From: Malurus cyaneus samueli
Lineage: Eukaryota; Chordata; Aves; Passeriformes; Maluridae
Assembly (NCBI GenBank): GCA_009741485.1
Contig: CM019236.1
Coordinates: 27,150,158-27,214,157, forward strand
Direction of reading: 5' to 3'
DNA length: 64,000 nt
A model generated the notes under the pieces. It was given only the letters and a program-made list of their open reading frames with translations, did no database searches and was not told the DNA's origin. Positions 1 through 14,060 of this stretch are shown here, one piece after another (position 1 is the stretch's first letter; each line of letters opens with the position of its first letter). Both the position numbers and the translations under genes were made by a program.

Positions 1-2073
1 TAGTGTTTGTATTGAAAAACAGGAGGTGGTTTGGTTTTTCTTTTTTTTTTGTATATGATCAAAAGATTTTATTTTTTTCTTTCCTTTATGTTTGAACCTT
101 GACTACTGAAAGATTTTGCTTTAAGCCTCTTGAGATCAAAATTAACACAAAGATTAGTACTAATGCTAGTAACTTTTTGTATAGTTGGAGCATATTTTGT
201 CCCTCATAGCTCTAAACTCTTATTGTCGATCTCTAAGTTGCATTCATTAAGTCCTTGTGATTGGCACAAATTTGTATTAATCTGTGTATGAGCACAAATG
301 GTCATTTTGATTAGTACAGTTTGGTACTGCCACCTGGAAGATTATCTGAATGATGACTCCTTGGAAAGAAATTCCTAACAGTCCTGCAATTACTATCTCC
401 TATTATTTCAGGAGCTTTCAAGTCTGTTGAATACTTTGGTTTTCAGGCAGAATTGTAGTTTTTCAAAGCCTGTGTTTAGACGTTTTGACACAAGGACAAC
501 ATTCAAAAACTGATTACAGTGTTTTTAGTTCTTATCTTATATGTCAGTATTGTGAACAAACCTACCAGAAAGTATTCATATTTAATCTTAAATCAGAGAT
601 CCACTGATGAACTTCTTGATATAAAAGAAACTAAAGAGTGTAAACTTCTGAATATCTTTAAAACTCTGCCATCTCTTCTGGCTCTGTGTCTTACATTATT
701 TTGATTTTATTCCAGTTACTAAATAGTTCCACTAGTTGTTTTATTTTCACTTCTTTTGTTGCCTACACTGCCCACATACATACACATATATTTTAGTCAT
801 TTTTCTGTCCTCAGTGAAATGCCAATCCCATCAATAAAGAAAACAAAATGTCTTTCCAACACCATCTCCTCTATGCAGCTAAAAACTTGATACATCATTG
901 TCGGACCAAAACTCACTTCTCTCCCAGATTAAAAAATTCTGCCTTACTTTGACTGTCTCAAAACAAATTTTCTATTCTATTACAGCATTTGTAGGACAAG
1001 GAGGATTAGACTGGATTATGATATTCCATATTTGGACAAAACATAGAGGTGTATTCATTTTTCTGCTCAAATCCTGAATAATGCTCCTTGAATTATTCTA
1101 AAATTCACCCTAACATTGAGTTATTTCTCCATGCTGATGTATTCAAGGTACAGGCATTCAAATGCGAGTAAGGTGTTATTTGTGATGTTATAAAGACAAT
1201 AAAAATAAATCATCAGAGAACTTTTCTGTTTTCTACTCAATTGTGTACAATACTCACTAGCAAACAGTGAGTTTGGTCTCATAGGTCTGCTTTTGACACA
1301 CATAAATTTTTAAGTGTTTTTGCACCTCTTTGTTCTTCCTTCCATTGGTGTGACTTCTTTTTTCCCTTTCATTTCTACTTTAGCTCGTATATTTTGGTTG
1401 TACTTATAACTTCTTCCTCATCTGCTAGAATTGCATTCTTTTATATTCCCTCTAATGGTTTATTAGTGTACTTGATTCTCTTCTCTAGTCCAAAGAACTA
1501 GAAAATTTCCATTTTGTTGCTGGCTTTTTTCCACCAGTCAGGGTATTATAGTACTGCTTCCCTGTACACATCAGCTTCCAGGCACTTAATTCAATATTCT
1601 TCTAGGTCCCACAGTCCCTGCATTCAGTTAAATAAAGCCTGTTCTTTCACCAGCTCTTTAAATCTTCATCCCTAGTGTCTCCATCATAACTTACCAGAGG
1701 TAGATAGTCAAGGTTAATATTTCAGTCACATCTTCTGCATCCAGAGACATTTATTGCCCCTTGTCATTTCAGCTCCTCAGTGTTCTCTCAATATTTCTCT
1801 GGTTTTTAAGATTCAAGAAGAAAAGATAAAAAATGGTAAATTCAATCCTATATTTATAGCATCCTACCATCATTTGTTGGCCATCTTGAGACTGTCTTTT
1901 TGTTCAAATGAGAATTTGCAGCAAAAAGAAGTCTGACTGGGAAGCTGTGTGCCAAAGATGTGCAAAGCGAAATAGTCTCTTGACACTTTCACTTGGTGGG
2001 TCTTCTTTCTCTCTTTGTGACATGATCCCCAAATATTTGATGACTAGCAAGCAGAGGTAAAAAATTAAAACCT
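1..2073. other. AT-rich non-coding stretch, no gene seen
   Basis: Unique-looking AT-rich sequence with stop codons frequent in all frames and only chance open frames of about 60 codons. I see no repeat family, RNA gene or exon with convincing codon pattern. Confidence 0.6.
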
Positions 2074-2099
2074 AAAAAAAAAAAAAAAAAAAAAAAAAA
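2074..2099 (+). repeat. Poly-A run (26 A)
   Basis: Uninterrupted run of 26 adenines following an A-rich stretch. It could be a simple mononucleotide repeat or the tail of an old retrocopy on the plus strand, but the sequence upstream shows no recognisable retrogene. Confidence 0.9.
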
Positions 2100-2809
2100 T
2101 CTTGTTTCCCCTCAAAGAAAAATCATGTTTGCTGACAGATTCATTATTTTCAATGTTTTATTTCTCAGTTAAACCAAAGAGTTGTGAAGTGCAAGATGAT
2201 GCAATGCTGTTGTATTATATTTTCTAACAATACTCTACTAAAGTAAAAACAGGTTCTTGCAAGATTGCTTCTGGTCTACATTGCTGAGAATTCTCACAAA
2301 AATATTATGCAAGACACAAAATCCCAGTAGGTCCCTGAGTAGTCTATTCCACAGTTTTAGGAACATATGGTCAAGTTCAGATGGATTAGCCACCCTACTG
2401 ACCTTGGAAGTACAGAAAAAAAGAATTTAAACCGACAAAAAACTAAGTGTGTAAATGACCAAAAATTCAGTATCCTTAAAATTACCTATAATATGATTTA
2501 AGCTATTTTCTATCATTAATTAGAGAACTGATTTCTGTCTCTATAACAACACATCTGATTTTTTTTGGCTCAGCATTCTTCAGGTTGTTTTGAAAAAAGT
2601 TAAAATTTCGTCCCTTTCAGAAGGTCAGACACTTGAAGAAATTGCTCTGCAATTAGACAGATGGAATCGGAGGGCTTTCAGAGCTTTCGTTCTGATCTTT
2701 GATGTTCCTTGTGTTATCAGCCTCAGAGTGCTGCAGCCCTGCTCCGGTGGGACAAAATCAGGATGGGCAACTTTGCTTGGGTGCCTCTGGTTGTTTGCAT
2801 AGAACATAG
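2100..2809. other. Non-coding stretch before the G-rich array
   Basis: AT-rich sequence that becomes less AT-rich from about 2,600. Overlapping open frames of about 60-70 codons occur on both strands at 2,590-2,807, but none resembles a known protein and overlap on both strands argues for chance. Confidence 0.45.
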
Positions 2810-2941
2810 GGGAAGGTTTTGGGAAGGGAAGGTTTGGGAAGGTTTGGGAGGTTTGGGAAGGGAGGTTTGGAAACGTTGGGGAAGGGGAAAGGGAGGGGAA
2901 GGGAAGGAGGGGAAGGAGGGAAGGGGAAGGGGAAGGGAGAG
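2810..2941 (+). repeat. G-rich polypurine array (GGAAGG / GGTTTGGGAAG variants)
   Basis: About 130 bases made mainly of short degenerate units: first GGTTTGGGAAGG-like, then GGGGAAGGGA-like. The plus strand is nearly pure purine in the second half, with many runs of two to four G. This is a minisatellite-like array with potential for G-quadruplex or triplex structure. The 102-codon open frame reading through it is a by-product of the repeat. Confidence 0.85.
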
Positions 2942-5900
2942 AATAGGGTATGTTTTCAACATTGGAAATTTAAAAAACTCTAGGAAACTTATACTGGAAA
3001 TGCTGATATTTCAGTGAGCAAAATAAAGTCTAGATTATCATTTGTTAGTAATACATTTCTAAACATTTCTAAATTATGATGAAAAAAAGCAGATTTAGAG
3101 AAAGACATAAATATTAAATTAAGTCTATTTGTTTCTAATTCGGTACAGGTAATAATCTTACTAAGGTACATGTCATGTACCAAGTTCTTTCAAATTGACA
3201 TTTGTTCCTTACTTTTTATTATGGATCCAAATTTAATCAGTTTTTGCTAGACTCATACTAACTATGTCACTACAGAGGGAATATGAAATTGCCATTTTAC
3301 TTCACCAAGTTAAATGTTAGGAAGTAAAACTATCTTTTTAGTTTTCTCTGGTAATCATAAATTACTGATAATAAAATGTGCCAGGTAAATTTCTAAATAA
3401 CAAATGCCTTTAAGAAGCATTTCTACAAGGAGGGACTTTATGATGCTTGAGTTAATTTATCATGTTAATATTTTCAAGTGCTGGTTGCTTGCAAGAGTGA
3501 TTTTTGGATGTAAAAATAAATAGCTAACTGAATTCAAGCACTTAAGTCATTCAGTTGCAATTACAATCAAATAGACATTTGAACATACAGTTTTGGGTGA
3601 AACACAGCAGCATTTCTCAACTGAAGAGTATATCCAAGTGGGACTTTCACTATCTGAATTATTATTAGTATTCACTGAATTATTCTCCCATTATACACAA
3701 AACAGTAAAAATACCTTTAGAATTTTTGGAATCTAAATATTCAAAATGAATGTACCTACACAACACAGCCTCTGTAAAATTAATGCATGTGAATAATTTA
3801 GATGTATAAGAATAATGTACATTATGCTTACATTGTTCAGTGTTTAGCTTTAAAATCCAAGGTTCTAAAGAATAAGTTTATCATGAATGCAGTGTGACTT
3901 TGGAACAACAGCTAACTTAAAGTTTTCAGATCCTAACATGGAAACAAAACAAAACAAGAAACTGTAAGTTCTATGATATGATATATTACATGATAAGAAA
4001 TTCTACAGACTACAGTTTACAAACTGTAACATATAGAAAGAGCTTGGTGTCACTTGACTCTCTGAGTTTGCCGTTATTTGTTAAAGGAGACACAATTTTT
4101 TTGAAAAAAGTTTGATTTATAATCCAAATATTTTTCCATTTCACTGCAGAGGATTGGTCTTTTGTTTAAAAAATATTAGAGAATCAATATTAAAGCAATA
4201 TAGGTAAGCTACCTTGTCTTTATGGTGTAGAATTTTGTTCAAGACACATGCAGACAGCTAATCTAAACTTTGGGATTAAATAAGATGTTACAAGAAATAG
4301 AACCAACTAGTTATTTCACATGGCTTACAGTAAATATGTTGTACAGTATAAGATCTGGTTAACTAAGGAAATAAGAGTTACAATAACACCCCTGAAAACA
4401 TGAAAAATAGAAATTCATAAGCAACATTTCATAAGCAAGATTTCCTCTCATGCTGAGCTAATTAACCACAGCAAACTAGTCAAGACATTTGTCTTTTCCT
4501 AATGCATATATATAATTTCAGAATTAACTCACAAAATTTCTCTCCTCCTTATGAAATGGGCCATTCACTGGGCCATGGATCTGATATGGAGGTGTTTGAA
4601 TTATGACATAGAACAATGAACATAGAACCATGTGGCAGTTTTAATTCAGGATTATTGTATTTGAACACAAATAGTATCTGCATTCAACACACCATTTTGG
4701 AATTGGAGACAAAGTATTTCAGTGAAACATGTCTTTGGCTGAAACGCCAAAATTGTTTAATCTTTGTCAAACCATTCATTTGACAAAAAACTTTCATTGC
4801 TCTGGTATTTATCTAACTCTAGGAAACCGTTAGGCAATGACAATAGTCTACTGCATTGAAATTTACCAAATCATAAAAGAATTCTTTTAAATTTTATGAC
4901 AGATTTTATGTCGTGGTTCTGGGATTCTGCATGAGGAGCTTGTTACTTAAGAGCCATACTGATCACTTTTCTGTATGGCATGATGTCATTGTTGTGTGCT
5001 GCCTACACTTTTGTTTACCTCTCTGCTAGTGATGGGATTGGATGTTCTTCATGCTCTGGTAACTGACATATTGAAAAGAATAAACAGTCTTCAGAGGCAA
5101 GATAAAGTGAAAGGAAGATTATTTTAAATGGTGGCAATGAGGTAAAGGAAGGGGAAAAGGGAAGAAGTTTCTGCTGATTTACTGTTACTGTCACTGTCCT
5201 AGTACATGGTTTCACTGGAGAAAAAAATATGAAAGTAATTACTCAGTTTTAATCAGGTTATTCAAAGAAAACAGCTGCAACTATAAATTGCCATTTAGCC
5301 TGAAAATGAGATACTGAATTTCCTATGAAATTTACTGCTGAAGGGTCAGATATGAAGAAGCCTTTTCCCATTTTTCTAGCACTTGGAATAAAGAATCAAT
5401 ATATGTTCATGTCTTTAACTAGTAAAATACTTAAAATGCATAATATGTTAGGTACTTCTCTGTACAGAAAATGTGAGCAAGACAGCTTTGATAGAAGTAG
5501 AGGAGAAAAACCTAAACAGCATCTGCACACTTAGTATAACCACAGACCCTGTAGCCTTCAAGCTTCTTTGGAAGTCTGAATAATTTAACCAGTATCACAA
5601 TGAGTTCACACACTTGCAAAACACACTTCTAAAACTGGTATGCTACTGGTTAGATTATTCACATTTCTTATTTCTGCCTTTCTAGAGAGAAGTGGGGGAT
5701 AAGAATCACAGGCTGAATTTAAATCTCACATCGGCCCTGAATTTCTCATGGCCATCATTTGGAAGAGAGACATGACTACCAGGTTTATCTCTGGTTGTTT
5801 AGTTTCCCTTCACTGAGAGGTAGTGATTAGGAGCTCTTAAGTTTTTCTTCCTATCTCCCTTACCGCTTCTTTCTCCCTCCTGTTTGATGTTAGAGAGAAA

Positions 5901-8900
5901 TTATGTATCTGATTATAGCAACTGAATTCATGATGGTTCTTATCCCAAAAAGTGGCAGCATTTAGCTTAATAGATCATTAGTAACCACTGAAACTGTTAA
6001 GAAAAGACATTATAAATTCTTTAATACTATATCATGCAGTGAAAGCGCTGTAAAATATAAATAATCAGATCTTTGCAAATTAAATCCTGTTCGTACATTT
6101 TAGAATCTGCTGTACATGTTCAGGGGTCCTGACACATATTCATTTTCTGGGATCTGACATTTGAATTTATTAATTTTCAATATATTAAAGATAGCATAAT
6201 GTCCACAAAGAACAAGCATGGGATATTAAAGTACAGTGAGATGTTTTAATTAATGTTAGGTTAACCTTGGGAAAAGTAAGAAATGTCAGTTTTCTCAGTG
6301 AGCCACAAAGATGAGACTGAGTTTAGTCTCCAGATACAAAGACAAGCAATTATGATTTGTTTCTTAGGAATAGGGAAATTTATAAAAAAAAAAATGGGCC
6401 TTCTTCCTTCAGCATTTGTGAAACATCAGCTGATACTGAATTTCACTAAACCTTGTAGTAATAAAAGTCTTGATCCTAAATCCATAGAAATCAATAGAGG
6501 AATTGATTCAGGCACTGCCTCTCAGCTTACATCATTGTAAATGTTATATCAGTTGCCATTTCCCCACATAAGTTGTTGTTCTAAACCGCAAGACAAAGAA
6601 GCATTGAGTAAGTAACCCTGTGATCGGCTACTAAAAATGGCTTTACGATAGTTGCAATTGACTCCACTTAACCTTCTCACTTTTCTGCTTGTATACATAA
6701 TTTTAGTGTGGCAATATTATTTTCTTTAAGTACATGCAAATAACCTTTGACTGGATGGAGTCATCGAGAAGGAGAATGCTGTTATTTAGCTAACATAGTA
6801 GCAATTTTCATTCTCTATACATTACATTACAGTGGCATTAGGTCACTGATGTTTTGCATGATATAAAGCAAGCGGATGTTAGCACATAGCAGGGACATTT
6901 ACAGTAGGACAGGAGTGCTTTGGTGACTCCAGTGGTCAAAAATTGTTCAGTAGCAGGTACACTGTGAGGAAGTACTTGATCCTTTTATCTCACTGCTGTT
7001 CAGATATATTCATCACAGGGCTCAGTTCCACGCTGCTAGAGTAATAAATAGCTGTTACTCAAGAGTCATTTTGAATTCATGTATTAAGGCACTTTTTGAT
7101 ATCTTTTTTTCAGACCTGTTCACAATCTTTGTATCTTCTGCTGCTTATGAGATCTTACAATTACAGCTTCTGAATCACCATCTGAAAATGAGGAACTATT
7201 CACTGCTTATTAATTATTATTTCTTTGGATTTTTTTAACAGTTTCTTTCGCAACATTAATCTGTGATATCCTAATATGCCATACATAATTAGAGTTAATC
7301 TTCAAGCATTTTAACCATTACAAAATGCTCAATCTGTCTATTCATAACCAGCTATTAATTTATAAAGACTTTTGCCAGCAGGAAAATGGTTGTAATCCCA
7401 ACAGGAATCCTCCAGATAGAGAAATTGAAAAAATTAGCAGATTACCCCATCATTACAGAAGAGCCTCATATTTCTGGGAAAAAGGAGAGAATATGAAAGT
7501 TTAAATGAGATTTGACTGCCACCATGCCCTGGAAAGAATTTGAGCAAAGTTAGGTCAAGAAAACAGAGTATAACCATGACTATCAACTTCTACACACAAG
7601 CAGATGCAAAATGAGTTTGCTAAACTAGGTGTGAAATTTACTTTATTTTCTGGACTTTCTTAGAAATGTCATTTTTTAGATGAGGCTAGGTATTGCACTG
7701 TCTTTTGTAGTGTATAAGACAAAGTTCTTAGGTTGAAAGTTCTAAGGTTGAAAATATTCTATACGGACTGTTCAAAATCTAACGAAAAATAGAGATGGCA
7801 GATCTTAATGATGCAAGACATTGATACTTTGGCTCTATGAAGAGTTTTCAAATTATTATGAACACGAAGGGGAAGAAGAAAAGTAGATAAATTATGCAAA
7901 GTGAAACCTTTTCACATTAAGAATAAATTACTTCAATCACTTACATAACACAGATGTAGCCACAATAAGGAAGCTTTAAAAAAAAAAAAATCTGTTCTTT
8001 TGACCTATTTAGTAATAAATAATAACTGGCTGCTTTCTGTTCCTGTCATCTCAGCTGACTAAGTGTGGCAAGACCAAGAACTCCAGCCTACAGTAATTTA
8101 TCTATTACGCCCAAAATGGTTAAATTATAGTTGTAGTACCTTCCCAGAAATAAAAAAAAAAAAAGTTAATATCCACTTCAGAATTCCAACATTGAACTAA
8201 GATCAACTTGATTTTCTTTGTAAATTCATCACACAATAGAAAAAAGTGAACATATAATACTACAGGATATTGCCTTCATTAATCTCTTCTGAATCTCAAT
8301 TCAGTCTTACTTTAATAACTACAAAGTAGAACTTGATAAGCAAGACTTTTTCACAAGCACAACTCCCTCATAAATATCAGTAAATAATAGACGGATGGTC
8401 TATCAATAGTAAGAAAAGTGTTTTGGTTTTTTTTTTTTTTGCATGGCAAGATGCATGATTCCACAAAAACACAGTTATCACTTTGTGGAGGTATGCCCAC
8501 TTCTGCAATGTCTGACTTGAAAGCATACAAACACTTGTCTGAATAATTACAGGGAATAACATGTAGACTTTTGTAGTGCAGCCTATATAGGCCTGCCTCT
8601 GCCAGCTCATCTAATGTACAAATTGTCAAGGTCAGTGTTTTAAGCAGACCACCCAAAAAGAAAGGGGAAAAAAAAATCAACTCGTGTTTAATTGCAATTT
8701 ATTGGGACAATAATTCTGTTTACTCCTGTTTATCACATGTTAATATCCAGAATGTGAGACTTAAAAATATGAATAAAGAGATGGTAAAACAATAATTTAG
8801 TTTCACAGGAAGCAGGCACATTATGCTGAATTTGTCTAAATCAACCAAGTCATAATTTCAGGCCAATGTTGACACTACATCAGACCTTAAAAAAGTCTAT

Positions 8901-11900
8901 TCACAACAGTTAGTTAGGTGAGCATGTTAAAGGTAATGCCAAATATCTAAATTAAAAATGAAAACTCCCTTGAAAATCCTTTGGAAACCATTGTAGAAGA
9001 ATATTGCTGTTCACTATGTTTAGTCATCTGCCTCTTGTATATAAGGAGAATAATTTGGTTTGCTAATTTTGCCATTGTTTTAAGAAATTTTTAGAAGGTG
9101 CCTCCCAGTACAAACCCTAAAATTATAGCTAATATGTGCCATTGACCTCCAGGGCATAAAATATGCAAATATGTTTATATATCTGTCATATGTTTACATT
9201 TAGTGTCTATATACAGATATGCATATATAATTTGGTGGTTACACACACATACAAGATTTAATATATATATTGTTTGATAAAATATTTTCAAACTTAGAAA
9301 AGAACCTGTCAATGTGTAATTGAGAAATAAAAGCATTGGCTGTTTTTCTAACACAAAAGTCTTTTTCTCACAGCCACCATATATGACTAGCACTGACCCT
9401 GAAGCCCAGACATTATGAGACACTTTAATTCAAATGATTTTTTATTTATTTCTTTTTCAAACCTGAACCTGTTAGTATTATTTTGGTGATGCCTGTTCCC
9501 TGATTCTGTTAATGTGATGCTGCTTAAAGTCAGAAAATACGGGATAGAAGTTATCATCATCCTTCTTGTTTAGAGTCTGAAATATTTGCTCTGTTGTATA
9601 CCTGCTGCTTTTCAGTCATCACATCGGATATTTAATCCCATTATGCTTTATCTGAACACCTCAATATCACCTACTTTGTCTGAATGAGGCTCCAAGATAC
9701 TGTACTAAGACTCTAAGTTCTGTAAAGATATACGTGTTTAACAAATGTAGGAGTTATTAATTACAGTGAATTAATAGCCCATTGACTGATCAGAGAAATC
9801 TGAAGAGCCGGTACAATGGATTGCAAGTTTATTAGTAGCTTTAGCTTTGCAGTGCAGCACTTAGCCCAGTCATGCATAGCCTTGTAAAGAGGTTTAAGCA
9901 GAAGGACTTGTTAACTTAAAACATAAAATATAATCTTTATTTTGCTGTTTGCTTTGTAAGGTCTTCAGTGTAGTAGGACACATATACCTAAAGTAAGATG
10001 CTTACACAACTAATTTTCTTTTGATTTCATAGTTTGGCTAGTTCTCAACAATAATATAGCACAATACAGATATTCACTGCATAATTCACAGATATTACAC
10101 TGTGTTCCATCATGCATGGTAAATTAAAATATTCCATTAACTAAACAAATTTCTGGTGCCATAAATCAAAGCACACTAAGTAAATCACAGTAAGTGAAAA
10201 CAGAATTGCAATTACATCACATTGATTAAGCAGAGACTAGAAATAGTAAGATTTATCATTTTTAATAGGCAGGGTATGATGAAACATAGAGTTTTGAGGT
10301 TTGAATGCTTTTGATCTTCCTATTCTTTTTCTGAATTGCATCTGTAGTGTTTTTTACTACAAGGCATTATCAGCAAAAAGACCTTTTCAAGTTCAAATTT
10401 TTGCCAGTTTTTCACAAAGCAGGTTATTGCACAGTGTTGAAAACAGATAACTGAGTAATAGAATCCTATTCATGTCATGGCAGTGAAAACTGTCTGTCAG
10501 AAGCAGCAATATTTGCATTGAGTGTGTTCTCCCCATACTCCAGTCAGGACCCGCTTTGTGTTCTATAGAGCAAACACAGCAAAGCAGACAGATGAGAGAA
10601 CACACCATGTAGTAGGCTTATGGAACAAAACAATATCACATGTGGCACATTTTCATGTTTGTTTAAATTCACAGAGATGACAGATGATGTTTTCACTCAG
10701 CTGAGCAGCATGATGATATGACTCGCAGAACCATTTTAGACTGTTGTATGGGTATATCCCTTGAGGGTATGTTAATAATGGAGAGTGCATCCAAATGAAC
10801 CAGTCAAGTTGAACATTGTAGTTGAACCACCCAACAGTACTTGGATTCATCAAAGTATGTTTAATGTAATTTAAATTTGGATATTTAAATGTGCAAATGG
10901 GCTAAACATGGAGTTCTTACTGTAATTTATCACTTTCTTCTGAGCACATATTTTGTTTCATACAGGAGTGAAGAATACTGAAGGAGTGAAGTATACCTGC
11001 GTTACCTGTCGTAATGCAAAACACTGACTTATGAAATGTTCACATATTAAATTACAACACCCATTACTTTTGTTCTCAAAGTTGCTAAAATGGAACAGAC
11101 AGGAAATCTGTTTGGCAGACTGGTTTCAGTAAGTCTCAAGAGTTGTGTTTTAAAACTTTGGTTTGAAGTGTTCAGAAAAATTGCTTTTAGCATTTTTCAG
11201 CTGCTTAATTGAAATCTACTTCAGGTAAACATTTTGTCTTTTTATAACATAACCTCTTTTTGTTAAATATTTGTAAGTTGCTGCAAACTCTTATGACATT
11301 ACTGTATCCATTTGCTTTAAATAGTTAGATGTTTCTTTCAAGATCTTCCTGGAAAGTTTTAGGCCCAAACCTCTTATTGCTTTCCATATTTCCCTCCTAT
11401 TCTCTTTGTGTTTCATGTGTACCTGGCAAGCACAGATAGAAAATGTCCAATATTTCTTTGTTTAAAAGCTGTTTTCACTAGTTTACAATTGTGCCACACT
11501 TTATTATTAAAACCAAACTATTAATTGCAAGGTGCTAGTCTTGTAGAAAATTATATTTAGTCCATACAATCTTACCATACTTCAGAGCAGGATTAAGGGA
11601 AGTAACCTTGCTTTCTCTACATAGTTGCTTACATTAAGTTAATAAATTTAAATATAATCAGGATTAAGGCTTGGAATTTGGCATACAGAGAGGAATTTGC
11701 CTTTCAGTAGCTCCCCTCTGTGAAAAATCTGTTGATGTTTGTAAATTATAAGACTCTGAATATTCTGTTTGCAAATATCATTGAAAATTTTTATGACTAC
11801 ACATTAGAAATCTCAGAAAAAGAAATCTACCATGAATACACCTTGCTAATCTCAGGATTCAATGTATAGCCACCATTTCTGCTAGATGACTAAGCATTCT

Positions 11901-11950
11901 TTCCTGTAAGACAATAATTAAGTGAACTTCTCCTCTTCCAAGTACTAATT
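2942..11950. other. Long AT-rich non-coding stretch, no gene seen
   Basis: Nine kilobases of AT-rich, CpG-poor sequence with no supported gene, RNA gene or mobile element. Open frames are short and none carries a recognisable motif. Short A runs occur at about 7,979-7,990 and 8,152-8,164, and T runs at about 8,429. The sequence reads like intergenic or intronic desert. Single small exons cannot be excluded without comparison to transcripts or other genomes. Confidence 0.55.
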
Positions 11951-12250
11951 TCAGCCAGGAGAAACTGACACATCTGGTGCGGGAATGCAGACAGGAAAAT
12001 CACACACCCAAGAAATTCCCAAAGGCTTTTGTCTGGCTTACAGCCAAGGCAGGAAAAAGAGCCACCTGGCTGGAATGCAGCAGGGTGAAGAGCTGGATGT
12101 GGCGTGGTGGACTGTCAAGAGGGGCGCCATGACTCAGGGAACAAGAGGACGTATTTTACAAAGAAGAGGTGGTGAACATGGAAACAAGTGTCTAGCTTAC
12201 GACACAAATCCACAGAAACATGGAATTACTGAGGCCAGAAAGTGCATCTA
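11951..12250. other. Short GC-elevated island, unidentified
   Basis: About 300 bases clearly richer in G and C than both flanks, with an 88-codon plus-strand frame from 11,985 whose product I do not recognise. The island ends about 350 bases before the CR1 fragment at 12,596. It may be an old decayed repeat; 12,220-12,265 has a weak likeness to a LINE 3' end. Confidence 0.3.
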
Positions 12251-12595
12251 GAAATCATCCAATTCCTCACCTCCCTTCCCCTCCCCTCCCTTTTAAAAGT
12301 AGTCTCATTTTCACATAGACCTTCATCCTGAAAATGCCCATCTCTCATTCTGACAATTTGAAGAGTTTATGTGCATCCTAATTTCAAGCATGTGTTTTTC
12401 TGTAACAGAGCCAATGTGTTCACACCCCACAGGGCCCAGCTCCAACAATATTTTCTGGACAGTGTTGACAATAGTTAACACCTGCGTCAAAAATAGCTAT
12501 TTAGAAAGCTACGGTGATGCTCATCTACATAAATTCTAACCCTCTGTTGATAACTTTGAATAGAATCCCAGCTATAGGTTAGAAACAGCTAGGTT
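12251..12595. other. Non-coding spacer with short CT-rich run
   Basis: Contains a short pyrimidine run at about 12,267-12,292 and otherwise nothing recognisable up to the CR1 3' end. Confidence 0.4.
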
Positions 12596-14060
12596 CACAG
12601 AATTGCCTGGGTTGGGAGATACCCTAAAGGTGATCTAGTTCTGCTCCCTCTAACATGGGCTGGGACACTCTCCACTAGACCAGGTCAGTCATAGCCCCAT
12701 ACAACCAGGCCTTTAACACTTCCAGTCATGGGACATCAATCATATCTCTGGACTATCTATTTCAGTACTTTGCCATCATCTGAGTAACGAATTTCTTCCC
12801 ATCTCTAATCTAAACTTTCCCTCTGTCAAGTTAAAACCATGGTTGTCTCTTCTCTCGTTATCTGCCTGGGAGAATTCCTTCTCCCTCTTTTCTTCAAGTC
12901 CCCTTCAGGTACAGAAGGCTGCAATGAAGTCTCCCTGAAGCTTTCTCTTTTCCACACTGAAAACTCCCAACTCTCTTATCCAGTCTTCATATGAGGGCAG
13001 TGCTCTTGGTGGTCCTCTTCTGCACTCCAACAGGCTTTCTTGTGCTGTTGACCTCAGACTCAGATACAGCAATCCACGTGGGGTCTCACAAAAACAGAGT
13101 AGAGTGGGACGATCACCTCTCTCGACATGCTCGTCACACCTCTTTTGATGCAGCCGGTAGGCTGGACTTTCTGGGCTACAAGTGCACAGTGTTGACTCAT
13201 GTCAGGCTTTTCATCTGTGAGGACCCCCAAGTCGTCCCTTCCTTCTCTTGTGTCAGCTTCAAGTCCCTTGCAAACTTGCCGAGTGCACTTGGTCCCGCTG
13301 TCTATGTCATTGACAAAGATATTAAAGAACACTAGTCCCAAGAATGAGCCCTGAGGGATATCACTCGTCCCAGCCTCCACCAGCCTCTGCCTCCACCAGC
13401 TCTCCACTTCCTTATCCACTGAATAGTCCATTCACCAAATCCATGTACATCCAATTTTGCAATGAGGATGTCGTGTGGGACTGTGTGGAAGACCTTACAG
13501 AAGTCTATGTAGATGACATCTGTGGGTCGTCTCTTGATAAGCATTGCCATAATTCCATCATTAATAGGCCACTGGGTTGGTTAGGCATGATTCTTCCCTT
13601 TGTGAAGCCATTCTGGCTGTCTGGCATGTCTCCTTGTCTCTTATGTGCAGGAGGATCTGCTCCATGATCTTCCCTAGCACAAAGGTGAAAGCCATCAGGC
13701 TCCAGGTTCCTGGATCTTCCTTCTTTCCCTTTGCAAAAATGGAAGCAATATTTTACTTTTCTAGTCACAGTGGACTTCGCTTGACTGCTGGGACTTCTCC
13801 AATATAATGGAGAGAGGCTTGGAACATCAGCCGACTTCCTCAGGGCCCTGAAATGCATGCAACAAGGTTTCATAATCTTGAGGCTGTTCAGCTTCTTCAA
13901 GTGGTCTCAAACCTGTTTTTTTAATACAGTGGAAGACAATTCACTTACCCAACCCCCAACCGAAGGATCGGAAACCTGAGCGAAGAGGGGGATCCTGACT
14001 GCCACTGGAGGACAAGAGCTCACTGAATAACTCAGCTTTTTCCACAATGGGATCACCCTT
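12596..14060 (-). mobile_element. CR1-type LINE fragment, 5'-truncated, decayed
   Basis: A minus-strand copy of an avian CR1 non-LTR retrotransposon. Its 3' end is at about 12,596, and its 3' untranslated and reverse-transcriptase parts run upwards in coordinate. The conserved CR1 3' region is visible (a stretch like 'tgggttgggagataccctaa', then 'cactagaccaggtc'). The coding part shows the reverse transcriptase on the minus strand. The 5' limit is uncertain: CR1-like sequence is clear to about 13,900 and probable to about 14,060. The copy is broken by frameshifts and internal deletion, so it is inactive. Confidence 0.85.
13060..13550 (-). pseudogene. CR1 reverse transcriptase remnant
   Basis: Two overlapping minus-strand frames together cover part of the CR1 reverse transcriptase. 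The upstream frame (13,550 down to 13,332) has the motif-A-like [14 protein letters not shown], in which the first catalytic Asp is kept. The downstream frame (13,431 down to 13,060) has the motif-B-like [19 protein letters not shown] and, near its end, CIKRGVTSMSREVIVPLYS, typical of the RT thumb region. The FADD motif C expected shortly after the IFVNDI segment is missing, which points to an internal deletion. A frameshift separates the two parts. Confidence 0.8.

Noticed and set aside
2723..3017. Open frames through the 2.8 kb G-rich array on both strands
   Set aside because: Produced by repeat units lacking stop codons.
13505..13900. 131-codon minus-strand open frame
   Set aside because: Part of the decayed CR1 coding region read in a mixed frame; not an independent gene.
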